64,000 bases of DNA, from contig JAIOIE010000018.1 of the NCBI GenBank assembly GCA_019912665.1, positions 222,590 to 286,589 on the forward strand, read 5' to 3'. A model generated the notes under the pieces. The model saw only the letters and a list, made by a program, of their open reading frames with translations, searched no databases and was not told the origin of the DNA. Every line of letters begins with the position of its first letter. The first letter of the stretch is position 1. Of this stretch, positions 25,740 to 34,331 are shown in pieces. The position numbers were made by a program, and so were the translations under genes. This stretch comes from Deltaproteobacteria bacterium (GTDB taxonomy: Bacteria; Desulfobacterota; GWC2-55-46).

Positions 25740-26681
25740 TTATGCCCCGAGCGCCGGCAGCGCCTTCTCGATATCCTGGGCCTCGGAGACGCTCAGGGCG
25801 TTTATGTCCTTCTCTATCCTCTTTACGAGGCCCGTAAGCACCTTGCCCGGGCCGACCTCGACTATGGTATCGACCCCGTCGGCCTTCATCTGCCGCACTA
25901 TATCCACCCACCTCACGGGACTCGTGAGCTGGAGGCAAAGCAGCTCCCTAACCCTTGAGCCGTCCTTTACAGGCGCGGCCTCGACATTCGTATATACGGG
26001 CACCTTTAGTCCGTTCACGCTTATCTTTTCAAGCTCCTCGCCGAGGCGCTCGCTTGCCTTCTCCATTAGCGGCGAATGCGAAGGGGCGCTCACCTGAAGC
26101 GGCACTACCCTCTTCGCGCCCCTCTCCTTCGCGAGGTTCGCGGCTATCTCGACGGCTGCGGCGCTTCCGGATATGACTATCTGCTCCGGGGTGTTTATGT
26201 TCGCCGGTACGACCCTGGCAGTGTCTATCGACGCTGAATCGCATATTACCTGGACCGTTTCGAGGTCAAGCCCCAGTATGGCGCACATCTTTCCTGCGCC
26301 CTGCGGCACGCTCTCCTGCATGAATTTTCCCCGGAGATGGACGAGCCTGACGGCATCCCTGAAATCGAGCGCTCCGCTAGCGACAAGGGCCGTGTACTCG
26401 CCAAGGCTGTGGCCCGCCATGCAGGCCGGAATGAAATCAGTCTTTTCGGCGAGAGCCCGAAGCGCCGCAATCGAAGCGGCGAGGAGCGCGGGTTGCGTGT
26501 ACTCGGTCTTGTCGAGGAGGTCCGAAGGCCCTTCAAAGGCGAGCTTCGTAAGCCCGAAGCCCATTACCTCGTCAGCCTCGGCAAAGGTCCTTCTGGCAGC
26601 CTCGGAGGAATCGAAAAAGCTCTTCCCCATGCCGATTGACTGCGAACCCTGCCCCGGAAATACGAAAGCTACCTTGCCCAT
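25740..26681 (-). CDS. fabD: malonyl-CoA:ACP transacylase
   Basis: A 313-residue transacylase that loads malonyl groups onto ACP. FVFPGQGSQSIGMGK is the oxyanion/substrate loop, S92 in MAGHSLGEYTALVASG is the nucleophile, and SAPSHSPLMEKA carries the catalytic His. The arginine that binds the malonyl carboxylate is expected in VRLVHLRGKFMQ. Gene order fabH-fabD-fabG is standard. Confidence 0.97.
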   Translation of the reverse strand: MGKVAFVFPGQGSQSIGMGKSFFDSSEAARRTFAEADEVMGFGLTKLAFEGPSDLLDKTEYTQPALLAASIAALRALAEKTDFIPACMAGHSLGEYTALVASGALDFRDAVRLVHLRGKFMQESVPQGAGKMCAILGLDLETVQVICDSASIDTARVVPANINTPEQIVISGSAAAVEIAANLAKERGAKRVVPLQVSAPSHSPLMEKASERLGEELEKISVNGLKVPVYTNVEAAPVKDGSRVRELLCLQLTSPVRWVDIVRQMKADGVDTIVEVGPGKVLTGLVKRIEKDINALSVSEAQDIEKALPALGA

Positions 26682-26714
26682 CAGACCCGTTCTCCTAAGT
26701 AATAATACGAATGG

Positions 26715-27692
26715 TCACCACTTGACCGCGGCTGACGCCCACGTGAGCCCGCCGCCGAAGGCCACGAACATTATTATGTCGTTGTCTTTAATTTTTCCGT
26801 CCCTCACGGCCTCGTCAAGTGCGATGGGGATGGACGCGGCCGAGGTGTTCCCGTACCTTTCGAGGTTCGTGTAGACCCTTTCCTCAGGGAGTTTGAGCCT
26901 CTCCCTTGCGGCGTTTATTATCCTCATGTTGGCTTGGTGGGGGATGAGGAGCGATATGTCCTCGGGCTTGAGCCCCGTCTCCTCCAGCACCTCTTTTATG
27001 GCCTGGCCCATCGTGCGGACGGCTATCTTGAAGGTCTCATTCCCGTTCATTACGAGGTAGGACTGCTCATTGCTCTTCTCGAACGGGTTTTCCGGGCGGT
27101 TGGTCCTGCAGTAGAGGGTATCCCAGTGCCTTCCATCGGAATGCACGCGGCACGAGAGGACGCCCCTTTGCCCCTTTTCGGCGGAGAGGACTGCCGCCCC
27201 GGCTCCGTCCCCGAAGAGGACGCAGGTGGACCTGTCCTTCCAGTCTATAAGGTTCGAGAACTTGTCTACCCCGATGACCAGGGCCTTACCCGCCCCGCCG
27301 GATCTCAGGTACCTGTCCGCTATGTCCAGCGCGTAAAGAAACCCCGAGCAGGCGGCAGATACGTCGAAAGCCGCTGCCCCGGCCTTTATCCCGAGCTCCG
27401 CCTGTATAAGGCAGGCTACCGACGGAAACGCCATCTCGGCGGTCACCGTACCGACGACCACGAGGTCTATGTCCTTGGCCGCTAAACCCGCGGCCTTAAG
27501 CGCCGCCTTGGCGGCCTTGGCCGCCATCTCCGAGGCGGTCTCCCCGGCGGCAATCCTCCGTTCCCTTATGCCGGTGCGGGTGGATATCCATTCGTCCGAG
27601 GTCTCGACCATGCCCTCCAGCTCGCGGTTGGTGAGAACCTTTTCCGGCACATAAGAGCCGGTCCCCATTATCCTCGACCGGAGCATCTTCAA
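26715..27692 (-). CDS. fabH: 3-oxoacyl-ACP synthase III
   Basis: A 325-residue initiating condensing enzyme joining acetyl-CoA (or another primer) to malonyl-ACP. The triad is C115 in [13 protein letters not shown], His in [15 protein letters not shown] and Asn in [13 protein letters not shown]. Translation probably starts at the TTG at 27692, overlapping the plsX stop as TTGA; an ATG two codons later is the alternative. Coupled expression with plsX ties fatty-acid initiation to phospholipid synthesis. Confidence 0.96.
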   Translation of the reverse strand: MKMLRSRIMGTGSYVPEKVLTNRELEGMVETSDEWISTRTGIRERRIAAGETASEMAAKAAKAALKAAGLAAKDIDLVVVGTVTAEMAFPSVACLIQAELGIKAGAAAFDVSAACSGFLYALDIADRYLRSGGAGKALVIGVDKFSNLIDWKDRSTCVLFGDGAGAAVLSAEKGQRGVLSCRVHSDGRHWDTLYCRTNRPENPFEKSNEQSYLVMNGNETFKIAVRTMGQAIKEVLEETGLKPEDISLLIPHQANMRIINAARERLKLPEERVYTNLERYGNTSAASIPIALDEAVRDGKIKDNDIIMFVAFGGGLTWASAAVKW

Positions 27693-28723
27693 CTTCCCGA
27701 GACGGCTTCATTACGGCCGTTCTTCATGAGGTCGTGGTTTTTCTCCATCTCTTCCATCAGGTGGGAATTAACGTTCCCCTGGGCGTACTCGTGCGCGCGG
27801 AGCACAGCGTTCCTCATGGCCTTGGCGTTCGACCTGCCGTGGCTTATGATGCAGACGCCCTCAATTCCGAGGAGCGGCGCGCCGCCGTACTCCGAGTAGT
27901 CTATCTTTTTCTTGAGCCTCTTGAAAGCGCCCTTTGAAAGGAGATAGCCGAGCCTCGAAGGGAGGCTCGACATTATTTCGTTCTTGAGCATGGTGGTTAC
28001 GGCCTCGACAAGTCCCTCGCTGAGCTTAAGGACGACGTTCCCGACGAAGCCGTCGGTTACGACCACGTCCACCCCGCCCTGGTATATGTCCCTGCCCTCG
28101 ACGTATCCTATGTAGTTTATGGAGGCCTTCTTTAAAAGAGCGTGCGTCTCCCTAGTAAGCTCGTTCCCCTTGCCGTCCTCCTCGCCGTTCGAGAGAAGGC
28201 CGACCCTGGGCCTCTTTTCCTTCAGGACGTACCTTGCGTAGACCTCGCCCATGAGGGCGAACTGGAAAAGGTGCACCGGCTTGCAGTCGACATTCCCGCC
28301 CACGTCGAGCACTATTGCCGGGTCTTTTATGGTGGGGACTGATACGGCTATGGCGGGCCTGTCTATGCCCTTTACCTTCTTAAGGATGAGTATGCCTGCG
28401 GCCATTGCCGCGCCCGAGTTCCCGGCGCTCACCACGGCCCCCGCCTCTCCGCTCCTTACGAGCTCGAAGCAGACCCGTAGCGACGAGTCCTTCTTTTTCC
28501 TGACGGCCTGTGTGGGGGATTCGTCCATGCCCACGACCTCGGAGGCGTGGACGATGGAGACGTTGGACGGAACGCCCTGCTGCTTGGCAAGCTCGTCCTC
28601 GACCCTGGACTTATCTCCGACGAGGACGATGGGGATATTGAGCTCGCTCGCGGCCCGGACGGCCCCTTCTACAACCATGGCGGGGGCAAAGTCCCCGCCC
28701 ATCGCGTCAACGGCAATCTTCAT
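27689..28723 (-). CDS. plsX: phosphate acyltransferase
   Basis: A 344-residue peripheral membrane enzyme that makes acyl-phosphate from acyl-ACP for PlsY-dependent phospholipid synthesis. [20 protein letters not shown] is the family N-terminus, and [39 protein letters not shown] and [11 protein letters not shown] are conserved PlsX blocks. It overlaps fabH and follows rpmF in the yceD-rpmF-plsX-fabH arrangement found widely in bacteria. Confidence 0.96.
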   Translation of the reverse strand: MKIAVDAMGGDFAPAMVVEGAVRAASELNIPIVLVGDKSRVEDELAKQQGVPSNVSIVHASEVVGMDESPTQAVRKKKDSSLRVCFELVRSGEAGAVVSAGNSGAAMAAGILILKKVKGIDRPAIAVSVPTIKDPAIVLDVGGNVDCKPVHLFQFALMGEVYARYVLKEKRPRVGLLSNGEEDGKGNELTRETHALLKKASINYIGYVEGRDIYQGGVDVVVTDGFVGNVVLKLSEGLVEAVTTMLKNEIMSSLPSRLGYLLSKGAFKRLKKKIDYSEYGGAPLLGIEGVCIISHGRSNAKAMRNAVLRAHEYAQGNVNSHLMEEMEKNHDLMKNGRNEAVSGS

Positions 28724-28823
28724 CTCTTATTCGGCTGAGAACGCAAAAAAGGGTGCGGCTCCCTGCAAGGCCGGTTTCAAGGCCTTTTCGGAAGCCGTAG
28801 CGGTTGATGAAAGGAGCACGGCC

Positions 28824-29009
28824 TTAGACGGCCTCTTTCTTCTTGATTACAGTCCTGCCCTTGTATGTGCCGCAGCTCGGGCAGACGTGGTGCGGGCGCT
28901 TGGGCTCGCCGCACTGGGGGCAGGTGGAGACCGCCGGAGCGGACAGCGCGTCATGGCTCCTTCTCTGGCCCCTCTTGCAGCTCGAATGTCTTTTCTTGGG
29001 GTTCGGCAT
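28824..29009 (-). CDS. rpmF: 50S ribosomal protein L32
   Basis: A 61-residue ribosomal protein. [20 protein letters not shown] is the L32 N-terminus, and a zinc ribbon follows in [20 protein letters not shown] with two CxxC pairs, so this is the zinc-binding (C+) form. Zinc dependence is notable beside the zinc-type uptake system about 1 kb away. It lies between yceD and plsX. Confidence 0.95.
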   Translation of the reverse strand: MPNPKKRHSSCKRGQRRSHDALSAPAVSTCPQCGEPKRPHHVCPSCGTYKGRTVIKKKEAV

Positions 29010-29177
29010 CTCTAAAACCTCTCTTTTCGGTTTGGATTCGTTATAAGTACATGGCCTGTGCGGATTCAGCTATCTTTAAATGGGCCAGCGCCCGGCGAAT
29101 TCCCGGACCACACCTTTATATAGGATTTGGCCGCGCTCTTCAATAATAAAAATCACTGCAAAATTCGCGGCGCCCTA

Positions 29178-29699
29178 TCAGCGCTTGAATTCCTTGAGCT
29201 TGGCGAGCCTCGGGTCTGTCTTATCCTCGCCCCCGCAGCCGCAGTCGCCGAGGTTCAGGTCAGCACCGCACTTCGGGCAGAGGCCCTTGCAGTCCGGCCT
29301 GCAAAGCGGCTGCATGGGAATCTCAAGGGCTATCTGGCCCAAAAGCACCTCGGAGGTGTCGAGGGAATCGCCGGCTATGAAGTTGACGTCCATGTCCTCG
29401 GGCTTGAGCTCCTTTTCCTTCTCAGGCTCCCTGCCAAGTTCGTAATAGGAGGCGAAGTCGGACTCGTAAGGGTACTCGAACTCCTTCAAGCACCTGCTGC
29501 ACTCGACACGTATTCCGGCCTTTATGTCTCCGGAGACGAAGATGCTCTGCCCCCTCTTCGAGACCTCGAGGTGTGCTTTAACGGGAGTGGAGAAGTCCAG
29601 GTCGAGCTTCCCCCCGGCGTATTCCTTTAATGCCGCTCCGCTCTCTTCGAGGTCGAGCGATAGCCCTGAAGGCGGTATGTCCTCTATTCGTATCTTCAT
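29178..29699 (-). CDS. yceD: YceD/DUF177 family protein
   Basis: A 173-residue DUF177 protein, a family encoded immediately before rpmF in most bacteria and linked to 23S rRNA accumulation or ribosome assembly. The conserved region VECSRCLKEFEYPYESDFAS is followed by a C-terminal Cys cluster, QPLCRPDCKGLCPKCGADLN, suited to binding zinc. The ATG at 29699 opens the whole minus-strand operon down to glyA. The gap to rpmF is 168 bp. Confidence 0.85.
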   Translation of the reverse strand: MKIRIEDIPPSGLSLDLEESGAALKEYAGGKLDLDFSTPVKAHLEVSKRGQSIFVSGDIKAGIRVECSRCLKEFEYPYESDFASYYELGREPEKEKELKPEDMDVNFIAGDSLDTSEVLLGQIALEIPMQPLCRPDCKGLCPKCGADLNLGDCGCGGEDKTDPRLAKLKEFKR

Positions 29700-29764
29700 A
29701 TATTGCCCCGCATAAAGACTTATAAGTATACAAGAATCCGTCCGGCAGTGTCAACAGATTTTGC

Positions 29765-29793
29765 TTGACTTGGACGGGCAGGATTATTATATT
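29765..29793 (+). promoter_or_regulatory. tRNA-Gln promoter
   Basis: TTGACT (29765-29770), a 17-bp spacer and TATATT (29788-29793). Transcription would start about 12 bp before the tRNA 5' end. Confidence 0.75.
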
Positions 29794-29813
29794 GGAATAT
29801 CTTTGTTCGAGAT

Positions 29814-29887
29814 TGGGGGATCGTCTAACGGCAGGACAACGGGCTCTGAACTCGTTTATCCAGGTTCGAATCCTGGTCCCCCAGCCA
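29814..29887 (+). tRNA. tRNA-Gln (anticodon CTG)
   Basis: A 74-nt cloverleaf with encoded CCA. The acceptor TGGGGGA pairs with TCCCCCA, with discriminator G and CCA at 29885-29887. The anticodon loop CTCTGAA has CTG at 29846-29848, reading CAG. The T arm is CCAGG-TTCGAAT-CCTGG. The weak first pair (U1-A72) is typical of glutamine tRNAs. Confidence 0.95.
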
Positions 29888-29941
29888 GAAATATCAGGTA
29901 AATCAACAACTTACCTTTAAAATATCGGTTCTAAAGTAACC

Positions 29942-29968
29942 AGGCCCTAAAAAAGGGCCTTTTTATTT
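29942..29968 (+). terminator. terminator after tRNA-Gln
   Basis: AGGCCCT, five A residues, AGGGCCT, then TTTTATTTT: a compact intrinsic terminator 55 bp downstream of the tRNA. Confidence 0.85.
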
Positions 29969-29983
29969 TCGAGACTTAAAAAA

Positions 29984-30244
29984 TTGAACACAATCAGCAC
30001 AAAAGAGCTTAAGACCAAATTACGCGGTTATCTCGATAAGGTGTCGCGTGGGGAAAAGTTCATAATAACCGACCACATGAAGGAAGTTGCTCTGTTGATG
30101 CCTGTTCCGAACGAACGCCGTGTCATTCATTCGCTTATTGAAGCCAAAAAGGCAAAATGGAATGGTGGGAAACCGGCGGGCATAAGAGGTATCCGCACAA
30201 AAGTCAAACTACTTGCCGAGACTATCCTTAAGGAAAGATGGTGA
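29984..30244 (+). CDS. Phd/YefM-type antitoxin-like protein
   Basis: An 86-residue protein starting MNTISTKELKTKLRGYLDKV, followed by VSRGEKFIITDHMKEVALLM. This is the Phd/YefM antitoxin N-terminal DNA-binding fold, in which such proteins dimerise and repress their own operon. The start is a TTG with no clear ribosome-binding site. The C-terminal toxin-neutralising tail is present (GIRTKVKLLAETILKERW). No PIN, Doc or RelE-type toxin follows; the next 200 bp has only short frames and then a decayed IS3 element. It looks like an orphan or stranded antitoxin just after tRNA-Gln. Confidence 0.7.
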   Translation: MNTISTKELKTKLRGYLDKVSRGEKFIITDHMKEVALLMPVPNERRVIHSLIEAKKAKWNGGKPAGIRGIRTKVKLLAETILKERW

Positions 30245-30440
30245 GCTTAAGCAACATAATAAGATGGTCGAATCCGCCATGGACATGCCCTGGAGACAGG
30301 GGTCGAACTGACTTAAACCCAGGCGAGTGCTACTTGAGATAGGGTATCCAGATAACTATTCCGCCCTCCACCTAAAACCTCCTTTCCTGTAAACCTCGAG
30401 CGGTTCAAAGCAAAGCAGGTTTTCTTTTTTTCCAGCAAAA

Positions 30441-30778
30441 GTCAACCCTTGTTTGTATAGGCCACGACAACTCGACGAGGTGCGCCGAGAGAACATAAGG
30501 ATCAAGGCCGAGCTCAAGAAAATTGACGAGGAACGGGATATCATAAAAAAAATCGCCGCGTACTTTGCCAAGGTGTCCGGGTAAGCCCACCGGTAATATA
30601 TACGGCCTCGCCACAGAGTTTGCAGGGAGCATAAGCCCTAGGGCAACTGCTACGACAATACAGTGGCAGAGTCTTTCTTCAGCAGCTTGAAAAAGAACGC
30701 GTCAGGCGTAGAATCTATCCGACCAGGAAAGCCAAGGCCGACCTCTTTGACTATTGGGCGGCTCTCGGTTTAATGCTC
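30441..30778 (+). pseudogene. remnant of an IS3-family transposase (OrfA tail and OrfB fragment)
   Basis: The first frame (about 30441-30584) encodes QLDEVRRENIRIKAELKKID then EERDIIKKIAAYFAKVSG and a stop, the C-terminal leucine-zipper end of IS3-type OrfA. After ~50 bp, GNCYDNTVAESFFSSLKK (from 30642) is the OrfB catalytic-core block around the DDE Glu. One base short in the A run (~30691-30695) shifts to ERVRRRIYPTRKAKADLFDY. A further missing G separates ISPR from GNCYDN. Most of OrfB is deleted and I see no terminal inverted repeats, so this is an inactive relic. Its tail meets the end of the permease gene on the other strand. Confidence 0.75.
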
Positions 30779-31573
30779 TCGTCGCCCGGTCCTCCACGCC
30801 TTTATGATTAAAAGTGCAAAAAAGACCGTTCCCAGAAACGTTATAAAGAGCGGAGCAGTGGGAAGGTCCATTTTAAATGACGCCATCAGCCCGAAAGCGC
30901 TGGCTATTATTCCAACGCCCCATCCTATGAGCAGTATCTTGAGGGGTCCTCTAGTGAAAAGACCCCCTATGAGGGCGGGTATGACAAGGAACGAAAACAC
31001 CTGCAAGACCCCGGCGGTTGAAACCGAACTGACCAGCACCAACGCAAAACTTACGAAAAAGATCAATTCCCAGATGTAGCTCCCCCTTCTCTCAAATGAA
31101 AGGGACAGGAATTTCTTTCTGAACACAAGGTGCACCAGCCCTATTGAGGAATAAAGGGCCGACATCTTCAGGAGGTCTCCCGGAGTGACCCAGAGTATAT
31201 TGCCGTTGAGGATGGCCTTAAGCTCATCCAGGCCGTGAGGCGTACTGTCGAGCACAAGCATGCTTGCCGCCAGCGAGCAGACATAAAAGACACCGATGAA
31301 CGCCTCTATGTTCACGTACCTTGCGACCAGGCTGGAAAGAGACAGGATAGAGGCCCCAATTATCGCGAAGACGACCGCGTAGACATACCTGCCAGAACCA
31401 TCCTCGTGGCCCATGTAAAAGGCCACGGAGATCCCAAGCCCTATGAACTGCGCCAGGGCAAGGTCAAGGAAGATTACCCCCCTTTCAAGTATGTGTATGC
31501 CGAAGTACGCGTGTATCAGGATTAAAAGCACACAGCCAAGAAAAGGGTACGCGAGAAAACTCAGGGCCTCCAT
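30770..31573 (-). CDS. metal ABC transporter permease (ZnuB/MntB family), second copy
   Basis: A 267-residue ABC-3 family inner-membrane permease with eight or nine hydrophobic helices, for example FLGCVLLILIHAYFGIHIL at the N-terminus and FLVIPALIGGLFTRGPLKIL near the C-terminus; ILERGVIFLDLALAQFIGLG is the conserved first loop. It lies 10 bp downstream of the binding-protein gene. No ATPase is encoded in this half of the cluster, so it should use the ATPase at 36114-36806, possibly as a heterodimer with the permease at 35346-36110. It shares little obvious identity with that copy. Zn or Mn is the probable substrate. Confidence 0.87.
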   Translation of the reverse strand: MEALSFLAYPFLGCVLLILIHAYFGIHILERGVIFLDLALAQFIGLGISVAFYMGHEDGSGRYVYAVVFAIIGASILSLSSLVARYVNIEAFIGVFYVCSLAASMLVLDSTPHGLDELKAILNGNILWVTPGDLLKMSALYSSIGLVHLVFRKKFLSLSFERRGSYIWELIFFVSFALVLVSSVSTAGVLQVFSFLVIPALIGGLFTRGPLKILLIGWGVGIIASAFGLMASFKMDLPTAPLFITFLGTVFFALLIIKAWRTGRREH

Positions 31574-31583
31574 CCCGGCCTCC

Positions 31584-32471
31584 TTACTCGAGTGATTTCA
31601 ATACCTGGTCCATGAACGAGAACCAGTCCTTCGCTTCGGATGTGGCGCCTACGTCCTGCGGCACCACCGCCACCTTGAGCCCGGTCCTCGCCCCCAATGC
31701 CCTGGACTGGTCAATGCCGTTATTGGCCGTGCAGATTATCGCGTCTGGCCTGGAAATCTTTGTCGACTCGATAAGCCCTTCTATGTGGCGTGCAGAAGGC
31801 GGAATGCCGGGCTTCGGCTCCAGGTACCCGACTATCTGGAAGCCGAACTCGCTTGCGAGATACTCGAAATATTTGTGGTAGGCTATGAACTTCTTGCCGC
31901 TGAGTTTTTTTGCGTTCCACTCGGCCTGTTTCCTGTCGAACTTCTCCTTGAAAGCGGCGAAGTTGCTCCTGTAGTACCCCGCGTTCGCCGGATCGACCGT
32001 GGAGAGCTCTTCGGTGATACTCTCGGTCACGCGAATGACGTTTTTCGGCGAGTAAAGGTAGTGCGGGTTGCCGAGCGGGTGCACATCTCCCATGCTCCTG
32101 TCGACGAAAGCGGGTTTTTCTATTACCGAGACATACCTCGAACAATCGAAGTTGCCCGGCTTGCCGGGCTGTATTTTAGGGTTCCTTGAAGATTCCATGA
32201 GAAGGGGCAGGTACCCTATCTCAAGGTCAAGGCCGTTATACATGAGGACGTCGGCCTTCCTTGCGGCCAGTATCATGGACGGCTTGGCGTCAACGAAATG
32301 CGGGTCCTGGGTGGGCTTTACAAGCGTCGTCACATCGACTTTATCGCCCCCTATCTCCTTGGCAATGCTCCCGATGAAAGGGAGCGTTGCGACCACGTTA
32401 ACCTTGGCATAAGCACTGGCCGCGAACGAGAACAGCAGCATTAAAAACGTCAAAACAACCGTCTTCTTCAT
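31584..32471 (-). CDS. metal ABC transporter substrate-binding protein (ZnuA/TroA family)
   Basis: A 295-residue periplasmic protein with a signal peptide (MKKTVVLTFLMLLFSFAASA). Metal ligands are suggested by TQDPHFVDAKPS (first His), GDVHPLGNPHYLYSP (second His), FIAYHKYFEYLASEFGFQ (third His) and a late acidic site. There is no long His-rich loop of the classical ZnuA type, though VHPLGNPH gives a short one. It is preceded by the porin gene (11 bp) and followed by a permease (10 bp). Zinc is favoured by the His pattern, but manganese or iron cannot be excluded. Confidence 0.88.
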   Translation of the reverse strand: MKKTVVLTFLMLLFSFAASAYAKVNVVATLPFIGSIAKEIGGDKVDVTTLVKPTQDPHFVDAKPSMILAARKADVLMYNGLDLEIGYLPLLMESSRNPKIQPGKPGNFDCSRYVSVIEKPAFVDRSMGDVHPLGNPHYLYSPKNVIRVTESITEELSTVDPANAGYYRSNFAAFKEKFDRKQAEWNAKKLSGKKFIAYHKYFEYLASEFGFQIVGYLEPKPGIPPSARHIEGLIESTKISRPDAIICTANNGIDQSRALGARTGLKVAVVPQDVGATSEAKDWFSFMDQVLKSLE

Positions 32472-32482
32472 CTCTTGCCTCC

Positions 32483-33781
32483 TTAAAACGGATGGGCCGC
32501 GTGGGCGCCGATGCCGAATGTCAACTGGACGATGACTTCGTTGTTGGTCTTTCCGTCGCGTCCGGACCTGTCGTAATTGTACTGCAGCCTTATTCTGGAG
32601 AACTCGGTCGGGTTGAACTCCGCGTCCGCCGTGGCCCTCCAGGGCCTGCGCCCGAATGCCTGCTCAACGCCGCCGAGTCTGTATTCATCCCGTACGAGGT
32701 CAAGGACGTCGTATCTTGCGCCCAGCCTGCATCTCCCTATCTGATAGACGCCCTGGATGTAAGCGCCGTCCTGAGACCTCTTCAAGGTGTCCGTGGTATC
32801 GAGCGAGGTGTCTGTCAGGTCGCCTTTCTGGTCTCTTAAGAAGTATTCGCTTTGCAGTATGAACGACCTTGTTTTCGAGGGCTTCCATTTGTAGGTGACC
32901 TCGAACCCGTAAAGGGTCGAGTCTCCGGTGAACTCTGTATCATCGGCTATCGTCGAGGTCTTTGTCTTCCCTGTCATGACGGAAGGGCCGAGGAGGACGG
33001 TCGAGAAGTCGCCCACATCGAAAGATGCCTTTGCAAAGGCGGTATAGGCGTGCGGGCCTGACCTGGCGTCGGCGCCGAAAAGCAATTCGTTCTCGCCCTG
33101 GAGGACTTCAATGCCCAGCTGCATGTAAAACGGCAGCTGGGGCAGATAGGTCAACTGCACGCCTTTTTCAGTGACGCCCTCATCTCCGATAAAAGCCCTA
33201 TAAATGAGGGGAGAATCGGCGAAATCCCAGGCATGCGGGTGTTGGCCGTTTATCCTTCCGAAGCCGCTTTTGAACTTGCCGCCCTTGACCTGTATGCCGG
33301 CCGGCAGCGACGTTGTCAGGAAATACGCCTCCTCAAGCTCTATGCCCTCGTCCGTTACAGGCATCGTCGCGTAGACGTTGAAGTACGGGTCCACCGGGGC
33401 GTAGATGAACAACTCGGCCGATTCAAGGTTGAAGCCCTTGGTTTTTTCGATGCCGGCATTGATATATCCGGGTATCGTCCGCCCCTCAAGCCCTGACGAG
33501 GAAAGGTTTGAATTGTAGAAGAATGTATCGAGCACAAGCGAGATGTTTGGGTTTGCGAGCGCGGAGCCGCCGAAAAGGCCGCCCGACCCGCCGCTGTTTT
33601 TTCCGGCCTGGCCCTGGGCCTTCTCAGCCTTCAGTTCCTCTATTACGCGTTGCTGCTCTGAGATGGCCTTTTCCTGGGACTTGAGTGTGTCCTCAAGGTT
33701 TTTTATCCTTGAGTCAACATCTTCTCCATATGCGGAGAAAGCAAAAAGAAATACGAAAAGAATAGAAAGCAAGTAATTCAA
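32483..33781 (-). CDS. outer-membrane porin-like protein of the metal-uptake cluster
   Basis: A 432-residue outer-membrane protein. The start chosen is the TTG at 33781, with AAGGAGG six bases upstream; it gives LNYLLSILFVFLFAFSAYGE as a signal peptide, whereas the longer frame has no export signal at its front. A coiled coil follows (VDSRIKNLEDTLKSQEKAIS onward), then a Gly-rich linker and a beta-barrel ending in FGIGAHAAHPF. A His-containing block (RINGQHPHAWDFADSPL) is conserved in porins I associate with zinc loci. It probably admits metal across the outer membrane for the ABC system encoded next to it. Confidence 0.75.
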   Translation of the reverse strand: MNYLLSILFVFLFAFSAYGEDVDSRIKNLEDTLKSQEKAISEQQRVIEELKAEKAQGQAGKNSGGSGGLFGGSALANPNISLVLDTFFYNSNLSSSGLEGRTIPGYINAGIEKTKGFNLESAELFIYAPVDPYFNVYATMPVTDEGIELEEAYFLTTSLPAGIQVKGGKFKSGFGRINGQHPHAWDFADSPLIYRAFIGDEGVTEKGVQLTYLPQLPFYMQLGIEVLQGENELLFGADARSGPHAYTAFAKASFDVGDFSTVLLGPSVMTGKTKTSTIADDTEFTGDSTLYGFEVTYKWKPSKTRSFILQSEYFLRDQKGDLTDTSLDTTDTLKRSQDGAYIQGVYQIGRCRLGARYDVLDLVRDEYRLGGVEQAFGRRPWRATADAEFNPTEFSRIRLQYNYDRSGRDGKTNNEVIVQLTFGIGAHAAHPF

Positions 33782-33905
33782 CGTGAGCCTCCTTGGCAAT
33801 AGAAGTCCTATGCATGGAAATGCGGAAAAAAAACCCGAGCTTTTGACGCACGGGCCCTTATCCGACAAGGGCTGCGCAAAAAACAACTCTAAATGTCCGG
33901 GTTGC

Positions 33906-34169
33906 TTAAAAAGGAGGCGCTCTGACTTTTTTGCCGGTCTGAAAGTCTGCTGGTATAAATATGGGAGCGGAGACGAATAAAACGTATATCAGGAAGGATA
34001 TGACAGGGACCCATGCATCGGCATCGGTCTTGATTGACTGATGGTGCGACGCGATAACGCATACCGGGCAATCATCTTGGACTTGTCCGTCTTCATGGTG
34101 ATGAAAGCTCAGCCCAATGCATATAAAAAGGAACAGGGCCGCGAACAATATCGCAAGATGCTTTTTCAT
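33906..34169 (-). CDS. small His/Cys-containing membrane protein
   Basis: An 87-residue protein with an N-terminal hydrophobic helix (LAILFAALFLFICIGL), then a periplasmic segment with SFHHHEDGQVQDDCPVCVIA and a second helix (PVISFLIYVLFVSAPIFI). The HHH plus CxxC arrangement suggests metal binding, as in DUF2946-like proteins near zinc or copper genes; I cannot assign the family firmly. It is the first gene downstream of the promoter and palindrome at 34181-34209 and leads into the porin, binding protein and permease. The porin start lies 125 bp further on. Confidence 0.65.
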   Translation of the reverse strand: MKKHLAILFAALFLFICIGLSFHHHEDGQVQDDCPVCVIASHHQSIKTDADAWVPVISFLIYVLFVSAPIFIPADFQTGKKVRAPPF

Positions 34170-34180
34170 AGAGAGCGTTC

Positions 34181-34209
34181 ATTGTAGTTTTATCGACTTG
34201 CCAAGTCAA
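34181..34209 (-). promoter_or_regulatory. promoter with palindromic operator for the metal-uptake operon
   Basis: On the minus strand TTGACT (34209-34204), a 17-bp spacer and TACAAT (34186-34181). A perfect inverted repeat, GACTTG-C-CAAGTC (34195-34207), overlaps the -35 and spacer. It is a candidate site for a metal-responsive repressor; it does not match the E. coli Zur consensus that I know. Confidence 0.6.
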
Positions 34210-34331
34210 GCTTTTAGGCGAACCAGGCAGCATGCAGTTTGTCGGCGATACGCCATTCCTGCTTGTCTCACCTCTTGTGTTTCCACGAAAGCCGAAGTTC
34301 CGATAAACCTTTGCATGGAACAATGCCCGTC

